From contig NZ_JAKSXW010000090.1 in assembly GCF_022829405.1 (NCBI RefSeq), positions 62,001 to 126,000 of the forward strand: a stretch of DNA of 64,000 nucleotides, given 5' to 3'. This DNA comes from Methylobacterium sp. J-076. Its GTDB lineage: Bacteria; Pseudomonadota; Alphaproteobacteria; Rhizobiales; Beijerinckiaceae. The notes under the pieces are model-generated. The model saw nothing but the letters and a program-made list of their open reading frames with translations. It ran no database searches and was not told the origin of the DNA. The position numbers were made by a program, and so were the translations under genes. Within the stretch, counting starts at the first letter, position 1, and each line of letters begins with the position of its first letter. Of this stretch, positions 35,736 through 44,333 are shown piece by piece.

Positions 35736-36988
35736 TGCGCCGCCTCCGCCGCCGGGGCGGGCCCGTCGAGGGCGATCCCCGCCTCGGCAAGCTCCGCTTC
35801 CGTGTAGCCGAGCTGGCCGACCAGCACCGCGCGGTTGTGCTCGCCGAGCCGTGGGCCAGGCGCCGCGATCTCGCCCGGCGTGCGCGAGAACTTGCCGACC
35901 ACGTTCTGCATCCGCAGCTGGCCTCCGAGTTCGGGATCGTCGAGGGAAACGATGTTCTCACGCGCCTGGACGTGCGGGTCGTCCACGATGTCGGCCACCG
36001 TGTTCACCGGGGCGGCCGTGGCGCCGATCTCGATGAAGGTGGACAGCAGATCGTCCCGGTCGAAGCGTTCGATCGCCGCCTGGAGATGCTCGTCGAGGAC
36101 GGCCGCGTTCACGAGCCGGGCGCGGTTGGTCGCGAAGCGAGAATCCTCCACGAGGGCCGGTACGCCGAGCGCCGCGCAGATGCGCACGAAGGTCGACTGT
36201 GCACTGCCCGCAATGGCGACGTACTGCCCGTCCTTGGTACGGTAGGTGTTGCGCGGCGCTGTGAAAGGCAGCCGCGAGCCCGAGCGCTGCTGCACGAGGC
36301 CGAGCTGGTCGTAGTTCACGACCTGCGGGCCGAGCAGTGTCAGCAGGGTTTCGTAGATCGCAAGATCGATCACTTGGCCTCGCCCGCTGCGCTTGGCCTC
36401 GTGCAGGGCGGTGACGGTAAGGAAGGCGGCCATCAGGCCGGTGGTGGAATCGGCGAGCCCGAAGCCCGGTAGGAGTGGCGGCCGGTCCGGTTCGCCGTTG
36501 ATCGCCACGAACCCGGCATAGGCCTCGGCAAGCGTCCCGAAGCCCGGCCGCGGGCTGTGTGGCCCCGTCTGGCCCCAGCCGGTAACGCGGACCATGACGA
36601 GGCGCGGGTTGATCGCGCTGAGCACGTCGTAGCCGAGCCCCCACTTCTCTAGGGTGCCGGTGCGGTAGTTCTCGACGATCACGTCGGCGTCGCGCACGAG
36701 GCGCTTGACCGTCTCGGCGCCGAAGGGCGTGCGCAGGTCGAGGGTGATCGAGCGCTTCCCCCGGTTCAGGACCTTGTAATACAGCCCGACCCCGTCCCGG
36801 TTCTCGCCCCAGTGCCGGACCTCGTCGCCGTGCTCGGGGCGCTCGACTTTCAGGACATCTGCCCCGAAATCGGCGAGGAACATCGAGCACATGGGTGCCG
36901 CGAGGAAATTCGAGATGTCCAGGATCTTGAAGCCGGCGAGCGGCTTTACGACGTCGGGATTGCCCCCGGCGGCTTTGATCTCGCTCAT
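35732..36988 (-). CDS. CaiB/BaiF family CoA-transferase (copy 2)
   Basis: A 418-residue class III CoA-transferase and first gene of the minus-strand transporter operon. Landmarks are FKILDISNFLAAPMCSMFLADFGA, VLKVERPEHGDEVRHWG, GKRSITLDLRTPFG, VENYRTGTLEKWGLG, VTGWGQTGP and GFGLADSTTGLMAAF, where the Asp matches the catalytic position. It differs noticeably from copies 1 and 3, so it probably uses a different acid. The promoter lies in the AT-rich spacer shared with the divergent nitroreductase gene. Confidence 0.92.
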   Translation of the reverse strand: MSEIKAAGGNPDVVKPLAGFKILDISNFLAAPMCSMFLADFGADVLKVERPEHGDEVRHWGENRDGVGLYYKVLNRGKRSITLDLRTPFGAETVKRLVRDADVIVENYRTGTLEKWGLGYDVLSAINPRLVMVRVTGWGQTGPHSPRPGFGTLAEAYAGFVAINGEPDRPPLLPGFGLADSTTGLMAAFLTVTALHEAKRSGRGQVIDLAIYETLLTLLGPQVVNYDQLGLVQQRSGSRLPFTAPRNTYRTKDGQYVAIAGSAQSTFVRICAALGVPALVEDSRFATNRARLVNAAVLDEHLQAAIERFDRDDLLSTFIEIGATAAPVNTVADIVDDPHVQARENIVSLDDPELGGQLRMQNVVGKFSRTPGEIAAPGPRLGEHNRAVLVGQLGYTEAELAEAGIALDGPAPAAEAAQ

Positions 36989-37121
36989 GCGCTTCCTCTA
37001 CGTGCTCCCGTTATATTTAAGGAATACACAATATTTACTTGATTTATCTACGAAATTAACCGTATGATAGTCTTTTAAATCATTCAAGCGCCTCCTCATT
37101 GCCGGCGCTGATTTTGGGAGG
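36989..37121. promoter_or_regulatory. AT-rich divergent promoter region
   Basis: This 133-base spacer between CoA-transferase copy 2 and the nitroreductase gene is strikingly AT-rich (37010-37080) in GC-rich surroundings and must hold promoters for both directions. I see no exact copy of the TTGNATGCAA palindrome found at 40751 and 40824. Confidence 0.5.
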
Positions 37122-37838
37122 ATGCGGATGGGCGGGACCAGCGCGGCGCAGGGCGAGACGGCCGGCTTCGAGGTCGTGGTCCGGGCGATCGAGGGACGTA
37201 TGAGCGTACGCGGCTTCCTCGACCGCCCGGTCGACCGGGGCATTGTCGAGCGGCTGCTGGCACTGGCCGCGAGGGCCCCGAGCGGCAGCAACATTCAGCC
37301 GTGGAAGGCCCATGTCGTGACAGGCGCGGCCCTCGCCCGCCTGACCATCGCTTTGTCGGCCGCCCATTTCGCGGGGGAGCCGGAGGCGCGGGAATACGAG
37401 TACTACCCGTTGACGTGGCGCGCCCCCTACCTCGACCGCCGCCGCCGGGTCGGCTGGCAGCTTTACGAACTGACCGGCGTCGCCCGAGGCGACCGGGAGG
37501 CGTCGCTGCGGCAGCGCGGACGCAACTACAGCTTCTTCGGTGCGCCCGTGGGTCTCGTCTTCACCATCGACCGGGACCTGGAGCAGGGCAGCTGGATCGA
37601 TTACGGCATGTTCCTGCAGACCCTGATGATCGCTGCGCGGGCTGCGGGCCTCGACACTTGTCCCCAAGCGGCCATCGCGAGCTATCCGGGCATCGTGCGC
37701 CGGGAACTCGGCGTCGGCGGGGACGAGATGGTGGTCTGCGGCATGGCGCTCGGCCACCGGGACCCGGACGAGCCCGCCAACGCCCTGCGCTCCGAGCGCG
37801 CCCCGGTCGCGGAATTCACGACCTTCCACGGGGAGTGA
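37122..37838 (+). CDS. Nitroreductase family protein
   Basis: A 238-residue FMN-dependent nitroreductase-fold enzyme. RMSVRGFLDRPVDRGIVERLLALAARAPSGSNIQPW is the N-terminal FMN-binding block, and WIDYGMFLQTLMIAARAAGLDTCPQAA with VVCGMALGHRDPDEPAN the C-terminal one. It reduces nitro groups, quinones or enones with NAD(P)H in known members. It is divergent from the minus operon and convergent with the GntR gene, which ends 14 bases away; it may form a one-gene unit of the regulon. Confidence 0.9.
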   Translation: MRMGGTSAAQGETAGFEVVVRAIEGRMSVRGFLDRPVDRGIVERLLALAARAPSGSNIQPWKAHVVTGAALARLTIALSAAHFAGEPEAREYEYYPLTWRAPYLDRRRRVGWQLYELTGVARGDREASLRQRGRNYSFFGAPVGLVFTIDRDLEQGSWIDYGMFLQTLMIAARAAGLDTCPQAAIASYPGIVRRELGVGGDEMVVCGMALGHRDPDEPANALRSERAPVAEFTTFHGE

Positions 37839-37852
37839 GCGCAGGGCCCGGT

Positions 37853-38554
37853 TCATTCGGCGGCCCCCGCCAAGTCCTGGGCCGGTCCGTGCGCCGGATG
37901 GAGGGAGGTGAGGATGTCCTCGCCGGCCTCGAAGACGTGCTCGCGCATCAGGAACTCGGCCCGCGTGCCCTGCCGGGCGAGGATGCACTCGCCGATGCGC
38001 CGATGGTGGCCGTTGTACTTGCGCAGCAACACCGGGTCGTAGGAGGCGAGGACCGGCGGGTAGACGCCGGGGATCCGCTGCACGGTCTGGAGCGCCGGAC
38101 CGATGAACCGGTTGTCGGCGGCCTCGATGATCGTTTTGTGGAACACGGCGTTGTTGGCCCGCCACGCCTCCCTGGCCCCGTCGTCGAGGGGGGCGTCGCC
38201 GGAGAGGACCCGGGCATCCGTGTCGATCGTCTCGGCGATGCGGCGGGCGGCCTCCGGAGAGAGCCCGCGCTCGGCGGCCTTGCGGGCAGCGAGACCTTCG
38301 ATCTGCGCCCGCATCTCGAAGGCGGCGGCGATGTCCTCCCCGGCGAAGGGCCGCACCACGTAGCCGCGGTTGGGGCTGTATTCGAGGAGCCCGTCCTTCT
38401 CGTTGGCGGCCAGCGCCAGCCGGACGGGAGTGCGCGAGGCGCCGAACAGCTGGGCGAGCTGCACCTCGCGCAGGTGCTGGCCCGCTTGGAATTCCCCCGC
38501 GAGGATCATGTCGCGCAGCCGCGCGCTTAGCGCCTGTGCGATGGGCTGGGTCAT
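37853..38554 (-). CDS. GntR family transcriptional regulator, FCD (FadR) subfamily
   Basis: A 233-residue regulator: winged helix about 10-75 (GQHLREVQLAQLFGASRTPVRLALAANE) and a helical FCD effector domain about 85-220 with metal-site-like His (HRRIGECILAR, MREHVFEAGEDI). FCD regulators bind small carboxylates and act at palindromes of the TTG-TA/CA-type. It is the last gene of the operon BKACE-CoA-transferase-GntR and is expected to control that operon and the divergent transporter through the two palindromes near 40751 and 40824. Confidence 0.92.
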   Translation of the reverse strand: MTQPIAQALSARLRDMILAGEFQAGQHLREVQLAQLFGASRTPVRLALAANEKDGLLEYSPNRGYVVRPFAGEDIAAAFEMRAQIEGLAARKAAERGLSPEAARRIAETIDTDARVLSGDAPLDDGAREAWRANNAVFHKTIIEAADNRFIGPALQTVQRIPGVYPPVLASYDPVLLRKYNGHHRRIGECILARQGTRAEFLMREHVFEAGEDILTSLHPAHGPAQDLAGAAE

Positions 38555-38565
38555 CGGGCCCGCAC

Positions 38566-39789
38566 CTAGACGACGCCGCGGCTGCGCAGGTCGGCGACCT
38601 GTTCAGGCGTCAGACCGAGCCACTCGCCGTAGGCCGTCTCGGTGTGCTCACCAAGCGTCGGCCCGAGCCAGCGCACCGCGCCGGGCGTGCCGGTCAGGGT
38701 CGGAACGACGTTCGGGATCGCGATTTCCCCGATGCGGGGATCCTCGACCCGCAGGATGTTGCCGCGGGCAGCGTAGTGCGGGTCCTCGAAGATCTCGTCG
38801 ATGCCGTAGACCGGGCCGCAGGGCACCTCGGCCTCGGAGCAGCGCGACAGCGCCTCGTCGCGGGTCATGGTCGAGGTCCAGTCAGCGATCATGCCGTTGA
38901 CCGCGCCCCGGCTCTTCAGACGCGCCGCGTTGGTGGCGTAGCGCGGGTCCTCCACGAGGTCGGGCCGCTCCATCAGCGTGGCGAGGCGACCGAAGATGCG
39001 GTCGTTGGTGCAGGCGATGGCGATCCAGCGGTCGTCGCTGGTCGGGAAGTGGCTGTGAGGCACGACGATGGGCGTCTCGGCCCCGTCCCGGCGGCGGACG
39101 TAGCCGCCCTTCTGGTAGGCGGGGGCGACCTCGTCGAGGATGCGGAAGATGCCGTCGTAGAGGGCGACGTCGATCACTTGGCCTTTGCCGTCCCGGTCGC
39201 GGGCGCGCAGCGCCAGCTGCACCGCGTAGGCACCGAACAGCCCGGCCATGTAATCCGAGAGGGTGGCTGAACCCGGCTGGGCCGGCGGCCGGTCGGCCTC
39301 GCCCGAGAGGAAGGAGATCCCCCCGAAGGCATTGGCGATGCGGCCGAAGCAGGGGCGGTTGGCATAGGGACCGTTCTGCCCGTAGCCGGAAATGCGCAGC
39401 AGGACGATTTTCGGGTTCACCGCCCTCAGCTCGTCCCAGCCGATCCCCCACTTCTCCAGTGTGCCGGCCTGGAAGTTCTCGCAAACCACGTCGGCCTGGG
39501 CGACGAGGCGCTTGAACAGGTCGACGCCCTCGGGCTTGCGCAGATCGAGGGTGACGGAACGCTTGTTGCGAGCCTCGCTCAGCCACACGAAGGTGTCGCC
39601 GGCCTCGCTCGGGGTGCCGAGGCGGCGGGCATGATCGCCGACATTCGGCAACTCGACCTTCAGCACGTCGGCCCCGTGCTCGGCCATCAAGGTCGCGGCG
39701 AAGGGCGCGGCGATGAAGGTGCCGATGTCGAGCACCTTCAGACCGGTCAGAGCGCCGTCGCGGGACGTGGTGACCTTAGCCTCGCTCAT
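38566..39789 (-). CDS. CaiB/BaiF family CoA-transferase (copy 3)
   Basis: A 407-residue class III CoA-transferase. LKVLDIGTFIAAPFAATLMAEHGA, WLSEARNKRSVTLDLRKPEG, CENFQAGTLEKWGIG and TLSDYMAGLFGAYA (catalytic-position Asp) are present. Shared strings such as WLSEARNKR, VVPHSH and WIAIACTND with copy 1 show they are recent paralogues, presumably using related acids. It lies 32 bases after the BKACE gene and 11 before the GntR gene. Confidence 0.92.
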   Translation of the reverse strand: MSEAKVTTSRDGALTGLKVLDIGTFIAAPFAATLMAEHGADVLKVELPNVGDHARRLGTPSEAGDTFVWLSEARNKRSVTLDLRKPEGVDLFKRLVAQADVVCENFQAGTLEKWGIGWDELRAVNPKIVLLRISGYGQNGPYANRPCFGRIANAFGGISFLSGEADRPPAQPGSATLSDYMAGLFGAYAVQLALRARDRDGKGQVIDVALYDGIFRILDEVAPAYQKGGYVRRRDGAETPIVVPHSHFPTSDDRWIAIACTNDRIFGRLATLMERPDLVEDPRYATNAARLKSRGAVNGMIADWTSTMTRDEALSRCSEAEVPCGPVYGIDEIFEDPHYAARGNILRVEDPRIGEIAIPNVVPTLTGTPGAVRWLGPTLGEHTETAYGEWLGLTPEQVADLRSRGVV

Positions 39790-39821
39790 ATCCTGTCCTC
39801 AAAACCTGTTCGTAAATGGGT

Positions 39822-40697
39822 TCAGCGCGGGTCGAGCCCGAGGATGCGCCGGGCCTCGTCCGGGGTGGCGACCGCCCGGCCGCAGGCGCGGGCGATTTCC
39901 ACGATCCGCGTGACCAGCTCTGCGTTCGTCGGGGTGCCGAGTTCGGCATAGGTGTGGTCGCCGATGCCGATCGAGACATGGCCGCCGAGCTGGATTGCCT
40001 GCGCCGCAGTGGCGAACAGGTTGCCGGGCTTGGCCGAGACCGACCAGACGATGTTTCGCGGCGGGAGGCAGTCGAGATAGGCCCGCAGCCCTGCGGGCGT
40101 CGGCGGGTGGGCACCGAATTGTCCGCCGCCGCTGTGAATCAGCAGGGCGAAGACCGGCTCCGGCAGCAGGCCCATATCGACGAACGCGTCGATGGTGCGC
40201 ACGAACGGCACGCTCCAGCAGGCGATCACCGGGCGGACTCCGACTTCCTGGAAGGCTTTCAGCAGGAAGGTCAGCGTGCGGGTCGAGTTGACGTAGGCCT
40301 TATCCTGCGAGGTAAAGCTCTTCGTCTCGTAATCGTAGATGTCGATGTTGGTGCTGCCGAGATCGACTGAGCCGAATTCCGGCTTCAGCCCGTCGGCGAC
40401 GAGGCGCGGGATGTGCGCCACCCGGGCCTCGTCGCCCTTGATCGTGATCTGGCCGAGTGTCGGGTGGACGATGAGCCGGCTCGCCTCGCGGATCGCTCGG
40501 ATCGAGTCCCGGTAACGCTCGTAGGCATGGGCGGGGGCGCCGTCGTCGTCCCGGGCATGGAAATGGATCATCGAGGCGCCGGCCGCCTCGACCGCGGCGG
40601 CGTCGCGGGCGAGTTCCGCGGGCGTGAACGGCACATTCGGGTTCACGTCCCGGGGCATGTACTCGTTGGCGCGCACCTCGATGATGAGCTTGTCCAT
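39822..40697 (-). CDS. BKACE family beta-keto acid cleavage enzyme (DUF849)
   Basis: A 291-residue Zn-dependent TIM-barrel enzyme of the 3-keto-5-aminohexanoate cleavage (BKACE) family, which splits a beta-keto acid with acetyl-CoA to give acetoacetate and a new CoA ester. The zinc-ligand pair is in MIHFHARDDDG (about residues 45-50); HPTLGQITIKGDEARVAHIP, LIHSGGGQFGAHPPTP and GGHVSIGIGDHTY are further family blocks. ATG 40697 is chosen because MDKLIIEVRANEY matches the family start. As the first gene of the operon it probably supplies or consumes the CoA ester handled by CoA-transferase copy 3. Confidence 0.92.
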   Translation of the reverse strand: MDKLIIEVRANEYMPRDVNPNVPFTPAELARDAAAVEAAGASMIHFHARDDDGAPAHAYERYRDSIRAIREASRLIVHPTLGQITIKGDEARVAHIPRLVADGLKPEFGSVDLGSTNIDIYDYETKSFTSQDKAYVNSTRTLTFLLKAFQEVGVRPVIACWSVPFVRTIDAFVDMGLLPEPVFALLIHSGGGQFGAHPPTPAGLRAYLDCLPPRNIVWSVSAKPGNLFATAAQAIQLGGHVSIGIGDHTYAELGTPTNAELVTRIVEIARACGRAVATPDEARRILGLDPR

Positions 40698-40750
40698 CGC
40701 CGCTCCGCGTTCCCTCCGCCGCGCGGCTCGTATCGGCCGCATCGGTCAGG

Positions 40751-40760
40751 TTGTATGCAA
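40751..40760. promoter_or_regulatory. Candidate GntR operator 1 (TTGTATGCAA)
   Basis: A near-perfect 10-bp palindrome, 54 bases upstream of the BKACE start codon, in the spacer between divergent operons C and D. It differs from operator 2 by one base. The form fits FCD-type GntR sites. Confidence 0.55.
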
Positions 40761-40823
40761 TCTCATTATCAGGCGGCTATGACAAGCTGGTCCGAGTGTC
40801 AAAATCGGTGATTTGATCGCCTA

Positions 40824-40833
40824 TTGCATGCAA
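40824..40833. promoter_or_regulatory. Candidate GntR operator 2 (TTGCATGCAA)
   Basis: A perfect 10-bp palindrome 73 bases from operator 1, centre to centre, about seven helical turns, so both could be bound on the same DNA face. It is 106 bases before the transporter operon start at 40940. Confidence 0.55.
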
Positions 40834-40939
40834 ACAGAGGGCGTGTCAGGTTTCTTGCCGACGGTAGGCATCAGACCCGCCGCACAGCCGCGCGGACGCG
40901 GCACGGCCCCGAATCGTCGGCCGGACATGGGAGGAAGCG

Positions 40940-41920
40940 ATGCTCGCAGGCTGGCGCCGTATGGCTGCCGTTACGCTCGCGCTCGGCACGGGCCTTGCCG
41001 CCCGTGCCGCCCCCGCGGCCGAGATCACCGTGACCCATTACGGCGTGTCGATGTACGGCGTGCCCTACGCGGTCGCGAAGGCGAAGGATGCCTTCAAGGC
41101 CGCCGGCATAGAGACACCAGGCTTCCTCACCTCTCAGGGCGGCGGCACCAGTGTGCGCAATGCGCTGGCCTCTGACCTTCCCTACGGTGAAGTCGCGACC
41201 TCGGCGGCCATCGCCGCGATCAAGCAGGGCCTGCCGATCCGGATCGTCAATTCCGCCGTGAACACGGTGGGCGACATCCTCTGGATCGCCCGGAAGGATG
41301 ACGACCGGGTCAAGCGCCCCGAAGACCTCAACGGCCTCGCCGTCGGCTACTCCTCACCCAAGGGAGGGACCGACACGGTGCTCTCCGAGATCATCCGAGT
41401 GACGGGGGTGAAGGTCGACAAGCGCGCGGTCGGCGGTGTGGGCCCGAGCCTCACCGCCCTGCGGGAGAAGGGGGTCGACGTGGCCTGGACCCAGGAGCCG
41501 ATCTGGAGCCGGGAGAAGGGCAATTACCGCCTGCTGTTCAACTCTGCCGATTTCATTCCGAAGATTTCGCAGACGGTCGGCATCGTGCGCACCGACTTCC
41601 TCGAAAAGCACCCTGACCTTGTCCGAGCAATCATCGAGGCCCGCCGCCGCGGGGTCGATGCCATTTACGCCGATCCGAACGCCGCAGCCGCTATCGCGGC
41701 GAAGGAGTTCCGGATGGAGCCTGAGAACTTTCGCGAGGCGGTCCAGAACGTCCTGACCGTGAAGGGCGTGAACTACTGGAGCCGGGGCGACATCGATTAC
41801 GAGGGCCTCGAGACCTCCCTGCGGACATTGCAGAGCGTCGGGGCGGTCGACGACAAGCCGATCGACTGGGCGAAGGTCGTCTCGGAGGTCGCCCTGCCCG
41901 ACGACCTGAAGCGCAAGTGA
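40940..41920 (+). CDS. ABC transporter substrate-binding protein, SsuA/NMT1 type
   Basis: A 326-residue periplasmic protein with a signal peptide (MAAVTLALGTGLAARAAPAA, about 1-28) and the NMT1/SsuA fold: ITVTHYGVSMYGVPYAVAKAKDAFKAAGIE, RNALASDLPYGEVATSAAIAAIKQGLPI, VGYSSPKGGTDTVLSEIIRVTGVK and AWTQEPIWSREKG. Relatives bind sulfonates, taurine, nitrate, pyrimidine precursors or aromatic acids. It starts operon D, with its ATPase seven bases later. The ligand is unknown; its divergence from BKACE and CoA-transferase genes suggests a carboxylate. Confidence 0.9.
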   Translation: MLAGWRRMAAVTLALGTGLAARAAPAAEITVTHYGVSMYGVPYAVAKAKDAFKAAGIETPGFLTSQGGGTSVRNALASDLPYGEVATSAAIAAIKQGLPIRIVNSAVNTVGDILWIARKDDDRVKRPEDLNGLAVGYSSPKGGTDTVLSEIIRVTGVKVDKRAVGGVGPSLTALREKGVDVAWTQEPIWSREKGNYRLLFNSADFIPKISQTVGIVRTDFLEKHPDLVRAIIEARRRGVDAIYADPNAAAAIAAKEFRMEPENFREAVQNVLTVKGVNYWSRGDIDYEGLETSLRTLQSVGAVDDKPIDWAKVVSEVALPDDLKRK

Positions 41921-41927
41921 GGCGGCG

Positions 41928-42767
41928 ATGGGCCTGCATGCGCAGATCCCCCTCGGCGAGCCCGTGACGGCGCAGGCGGCGCACGTGGCCGTTCGCGGCC
42001 TGACGCGGATCTTCCCCGGCGCCAACGGACGGCCGCCGCTTCAGGCGCTGGGCCCCCTGGATCTCGACCTCGCGCCGGGCGAGTTCTTCTCCGTGGTCGG
42101 GCCTTCGGGTTGCGGCAAGTCCACCCTCCTCGACATCCTAGCCGGGCTCTCCCCGGCTAGCGCGGGCAGCGTCACCTTCGAGGGAAAGCCGGTCGCGGAC
42201 ACGGTCCCGGATGGGGTCGGGGTCGTGTTCCAGGAGGATTCGAGCTTCCCCTGGCTCAGCGTGTTCGACAACGCCGCCTTCGGGCTGCGCCGGCTGAAGA
42301 CGCCCGAGGCCCAACTGCGCCCGCGCGTGGAAGAGGCGCTCGCCCTCATCGGCCTGTCGGACTTCGCGAGCGCCTTCCCAGCGCAACTCTCCGGCGGAAT
42401 GCGCCAGCGGGTCTGCATCGCCCGCACCCTGGTAATGCGCCCCCGTCTGATCCTTCTCGATGAGCCCTTCGGCGCCCTCGATCAGCAGACGAAGCTCCTC
42501 ATGGGCGACGAGTTGCTTCGCCTGTGGCGCGAGACCGGCGCCACGATCCTCCTCATCACGCATTCTCTCGACGAGGCGGCGTTGCTCTCCGACCGGATCG
42601 GCGTGATGTCCGCCCGGCCCGGCCGGTTCATCGACGTGATCGAGACCGGCTGGGCCCGCGATCGCGACAGCCGCCTCGCCGCAGATCCTGGCTTCGGCGC
42701 GATCACCGCGCGGATCTGGCGGCAATTGCGTGAGGAATCCCTCAAGGCGATGCGGGCCGCGCCGTGA
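41928..42767 (+). CDS. ABC transporter ATP-binding protein (SsuB/TauB/NrtD type)
   Basis: A 279-residue ATPase: Walker A GPSGCGKST (about 54-62), VVFQEDSSFPWLSVFDNAAFGL, signature LSGGMRQRV, Walker B LILLDEPFGALD and switch ITHSLDEA. The 'F..FPWL.V..N..FGL' block is characteristic of nitrate/sulfonate/taurine transporters. Its stop overlaps the GTG start of the permease gene. Confidence 0.93.
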   Translation: MGLHAQIPLGEPVTAQAAHVAVRGLTRIFPGANGRPPLQALGPLDLDLAPGEFFSVVGPSGCGKSTLLDILAGLSPASAGSVTFEGKPVADTVPDGVGVVFQEDSSFPWLSVFDNAAFGLRRLKTPEAQLRPRVEEALALIGLSDFASAFPAQLSGGMRQRVCIARTLVMRPRLILLDEPFGALDQQTKLLMGDELLRLWRETGATILLITHSLDEAALLSDRIGVMSARPGRFIDVIETGWARDRDSRLAADPGFGAITARIWRQLREESLKAMRAAP

Positions 42768-43513
42768 CCCGGGCCGGGCTCCTTCGCACTGGCATCATCG
42801 CCGCCGCGCTCGGCGCCCTGGAGGCGGCCTGCCGCCTGGGCGCCATCGACCGGTTCAGTCTCTCGCCTCCGAGCGAGATGGCCACCTCCGCGCTGCGCAT
42901 CCTCACCTCCGGCGAGTACACCCGCGACATCCTCGTCACCTTCGCGACGGTGGCGGGCGCGGCCCTCCTCTCCGTCGTCGCAGGCTTCGCGCTGGGCGTG
43001 CTGCTCTACCGGCTGCCCCGGCTCAAGCGGGCCGCCGACCCGTTCCTGGCGAGCTACTACGCAGTGCCGTCCTTCATCTTCTATCCTCTGTTCATCGTGC
43101 TGTTCGGGCTGAACCGTTGGCCCCTCGTGGCGGTAGCCTTCGTGTTCGCGTTCGTGGCGATGGCCATCGCCTCCGTCGACGGCTTCCTGAGCGTGCGCCC
43201 GATCCTGCTGCGCACGGCGGCAAGCCTGCGCTTGACGCGCATGGAGACGCTGCGCCACGTCATCCTGCCGGCCGCCGCGCCCTACCTCTTCACAGGCGTC
43301 AAGCTCACGATCGTCTACGCCTTCATCGGCGTCGTTGCGGGGGAGTTCATCCTCTCGGGCTCCGGTCTCGGCTACCGGATCGCCTTCGCCTACCAGAGCT
43401 TCGAGACGGCCACGATGTACGGCCTGATGCTGATTCTGATCTGCGCGGTCGTCACCGTGAACATGCTGCTGTGGTCGCACGAGAAGCGGCTCCACGCGCG
43501 CCTGACCCGCTGA
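42764..43513 (+). CDS. ABC transporter permease 1 (SsuC/TauC type)
   Basis: A 249-residue inner-membrane permease with about six helices; the EAA loop is in TAASLRLTRMETLRHVILPAAAPYLFTGVK. It begins with GTG 42764, overlapping the ATPase stop (GTGA). Together with permease 2 it would form a heterodimeric channel; one permease gene is more usual for this family. Confidence 0.92.
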   Translation: MTRAGLLRTGIIAAALGALEAACRLGAIDRFSLSPPSEMATSALRILTSGEYTRDILVTFATVAGAALLSVVAGFALGVLLYRLPRLKRAADPFLASYYAVPSFIFYPLFIVLFGLNRWPLVAVAFVFAFVAMAIASVDGFLSVRPILLRTAASLRLTRMETLRHVILPAAAPYLFTGVKLTIVYAFIGVVAGEFILSGSGLGYRIAFAYQSFETATMYGLMLILICAVVTVNMLLWSHEKRLHARLTR

Positions 43514-43527
43514 GGAGGTTCCCCGTG

Positions 43528-44307
43528 ATGCCCGCGGCCAAGCCTCTCAAGACCGGTCGCATCGCCGGGCCTCTGGATACCGTCGTCCTCGTGGGCGCCT
43601 CCGCCGCGCTCTGGGCACTGGCCGCGCGCTGGGTCGGCCCGCAGGTCCTCACCGGCCCCGTCGAGACGATCGGCTATCTCGGCGGGCTCTTCGCGGATCC
43701 CGAGTTCCGGGCGAGTGTCTGGGAGACGACCAGGGCCTTCTCGCTGGCGCTGGCCATCGCCTGGGCGAGCGGACTGGCGATCGGCATGATGCTGGGTGCC
43801 CACCGCCTGACCGGCGAGGTCGCGGAACCTATCCTGACGGCGCTCTACTCGATCCCGAAGATCACCCTTTACCCGGTGATCCTGCTGTTCTTCGGCCTCG
43901 GCATGCCCGCGCGGGTCGCCTTCGGCGCCATCCACGGGATCGTGCCGGTCGCCCTGTTCACCATGGCCGCGGTCCGGGGCGTGCGGCCGGTCTATTTCCG
44001 GACCGCGCGTTCGCTCCGGCTCGGCCCCTTGGCGACCGCCCGCCACATCATTCTGCCCGCCTGCCTGCCCGGCATCGTCTCCGGCCTGCGGATCGGCTTC
44101 TCCCTGACCCTCCTCGGCACGCTGATCGGCGAGATGTTCGCCTCGCAACGAGGTCTCGGACACATGGTGATCCGGGCCATGGAGACGAACGACGTCCGTC
44201 TGCTGATCGCCCTCGCCCTGTTCCTCGTCACTGTCGCGACCGGGGCGGGCGCGCTGCTCCTGGCCGTCGACAGGCGCGTGGCCCGGCTCGGTGCGGGCCG
44301 GGGCTGA
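43528..44307 (+). CDS. ABC transporter permease 2 (SsuC/TauC type)
   Basis: A 259-residue permease with about six helices and EAA loop TARSLRLGPLATARHIILPACLPGIVSGLR. GAGGAGG at 43512-43518 sits nine bases before the ATG at 43528, which fixes the start; the long frame upstream (from 42730) is a shadow. It has the same fold as permease 1 but is clearly different in sequence, so not a recent duplicate. Confidence 0.92.
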   Translation: MPAAKPLKTGRIAGPLDTVVLVGASAALWALAARWVGPQVLTGPVETIGYLGGLFADPEFRASVWETTRAFSLALAIAWASGLAIGMMLGAHRLTGEVAEPILTALYSIPKITLYPVILLFFGLGMPARVAFGAIHGIVPVALFTMAAVRGVRPVYFRTARSLRLGPLATARHIILPACLPGIVSGLRIGFSLTLLGTLIGEMFASQRGLGHMVIRAMETNDVRLLIALALFLVTVATGAGALLLAVDRRVARLGAGRG

Positions 44308-44333
44308 CAGACTAACCATCAAGGACTCCCGGC

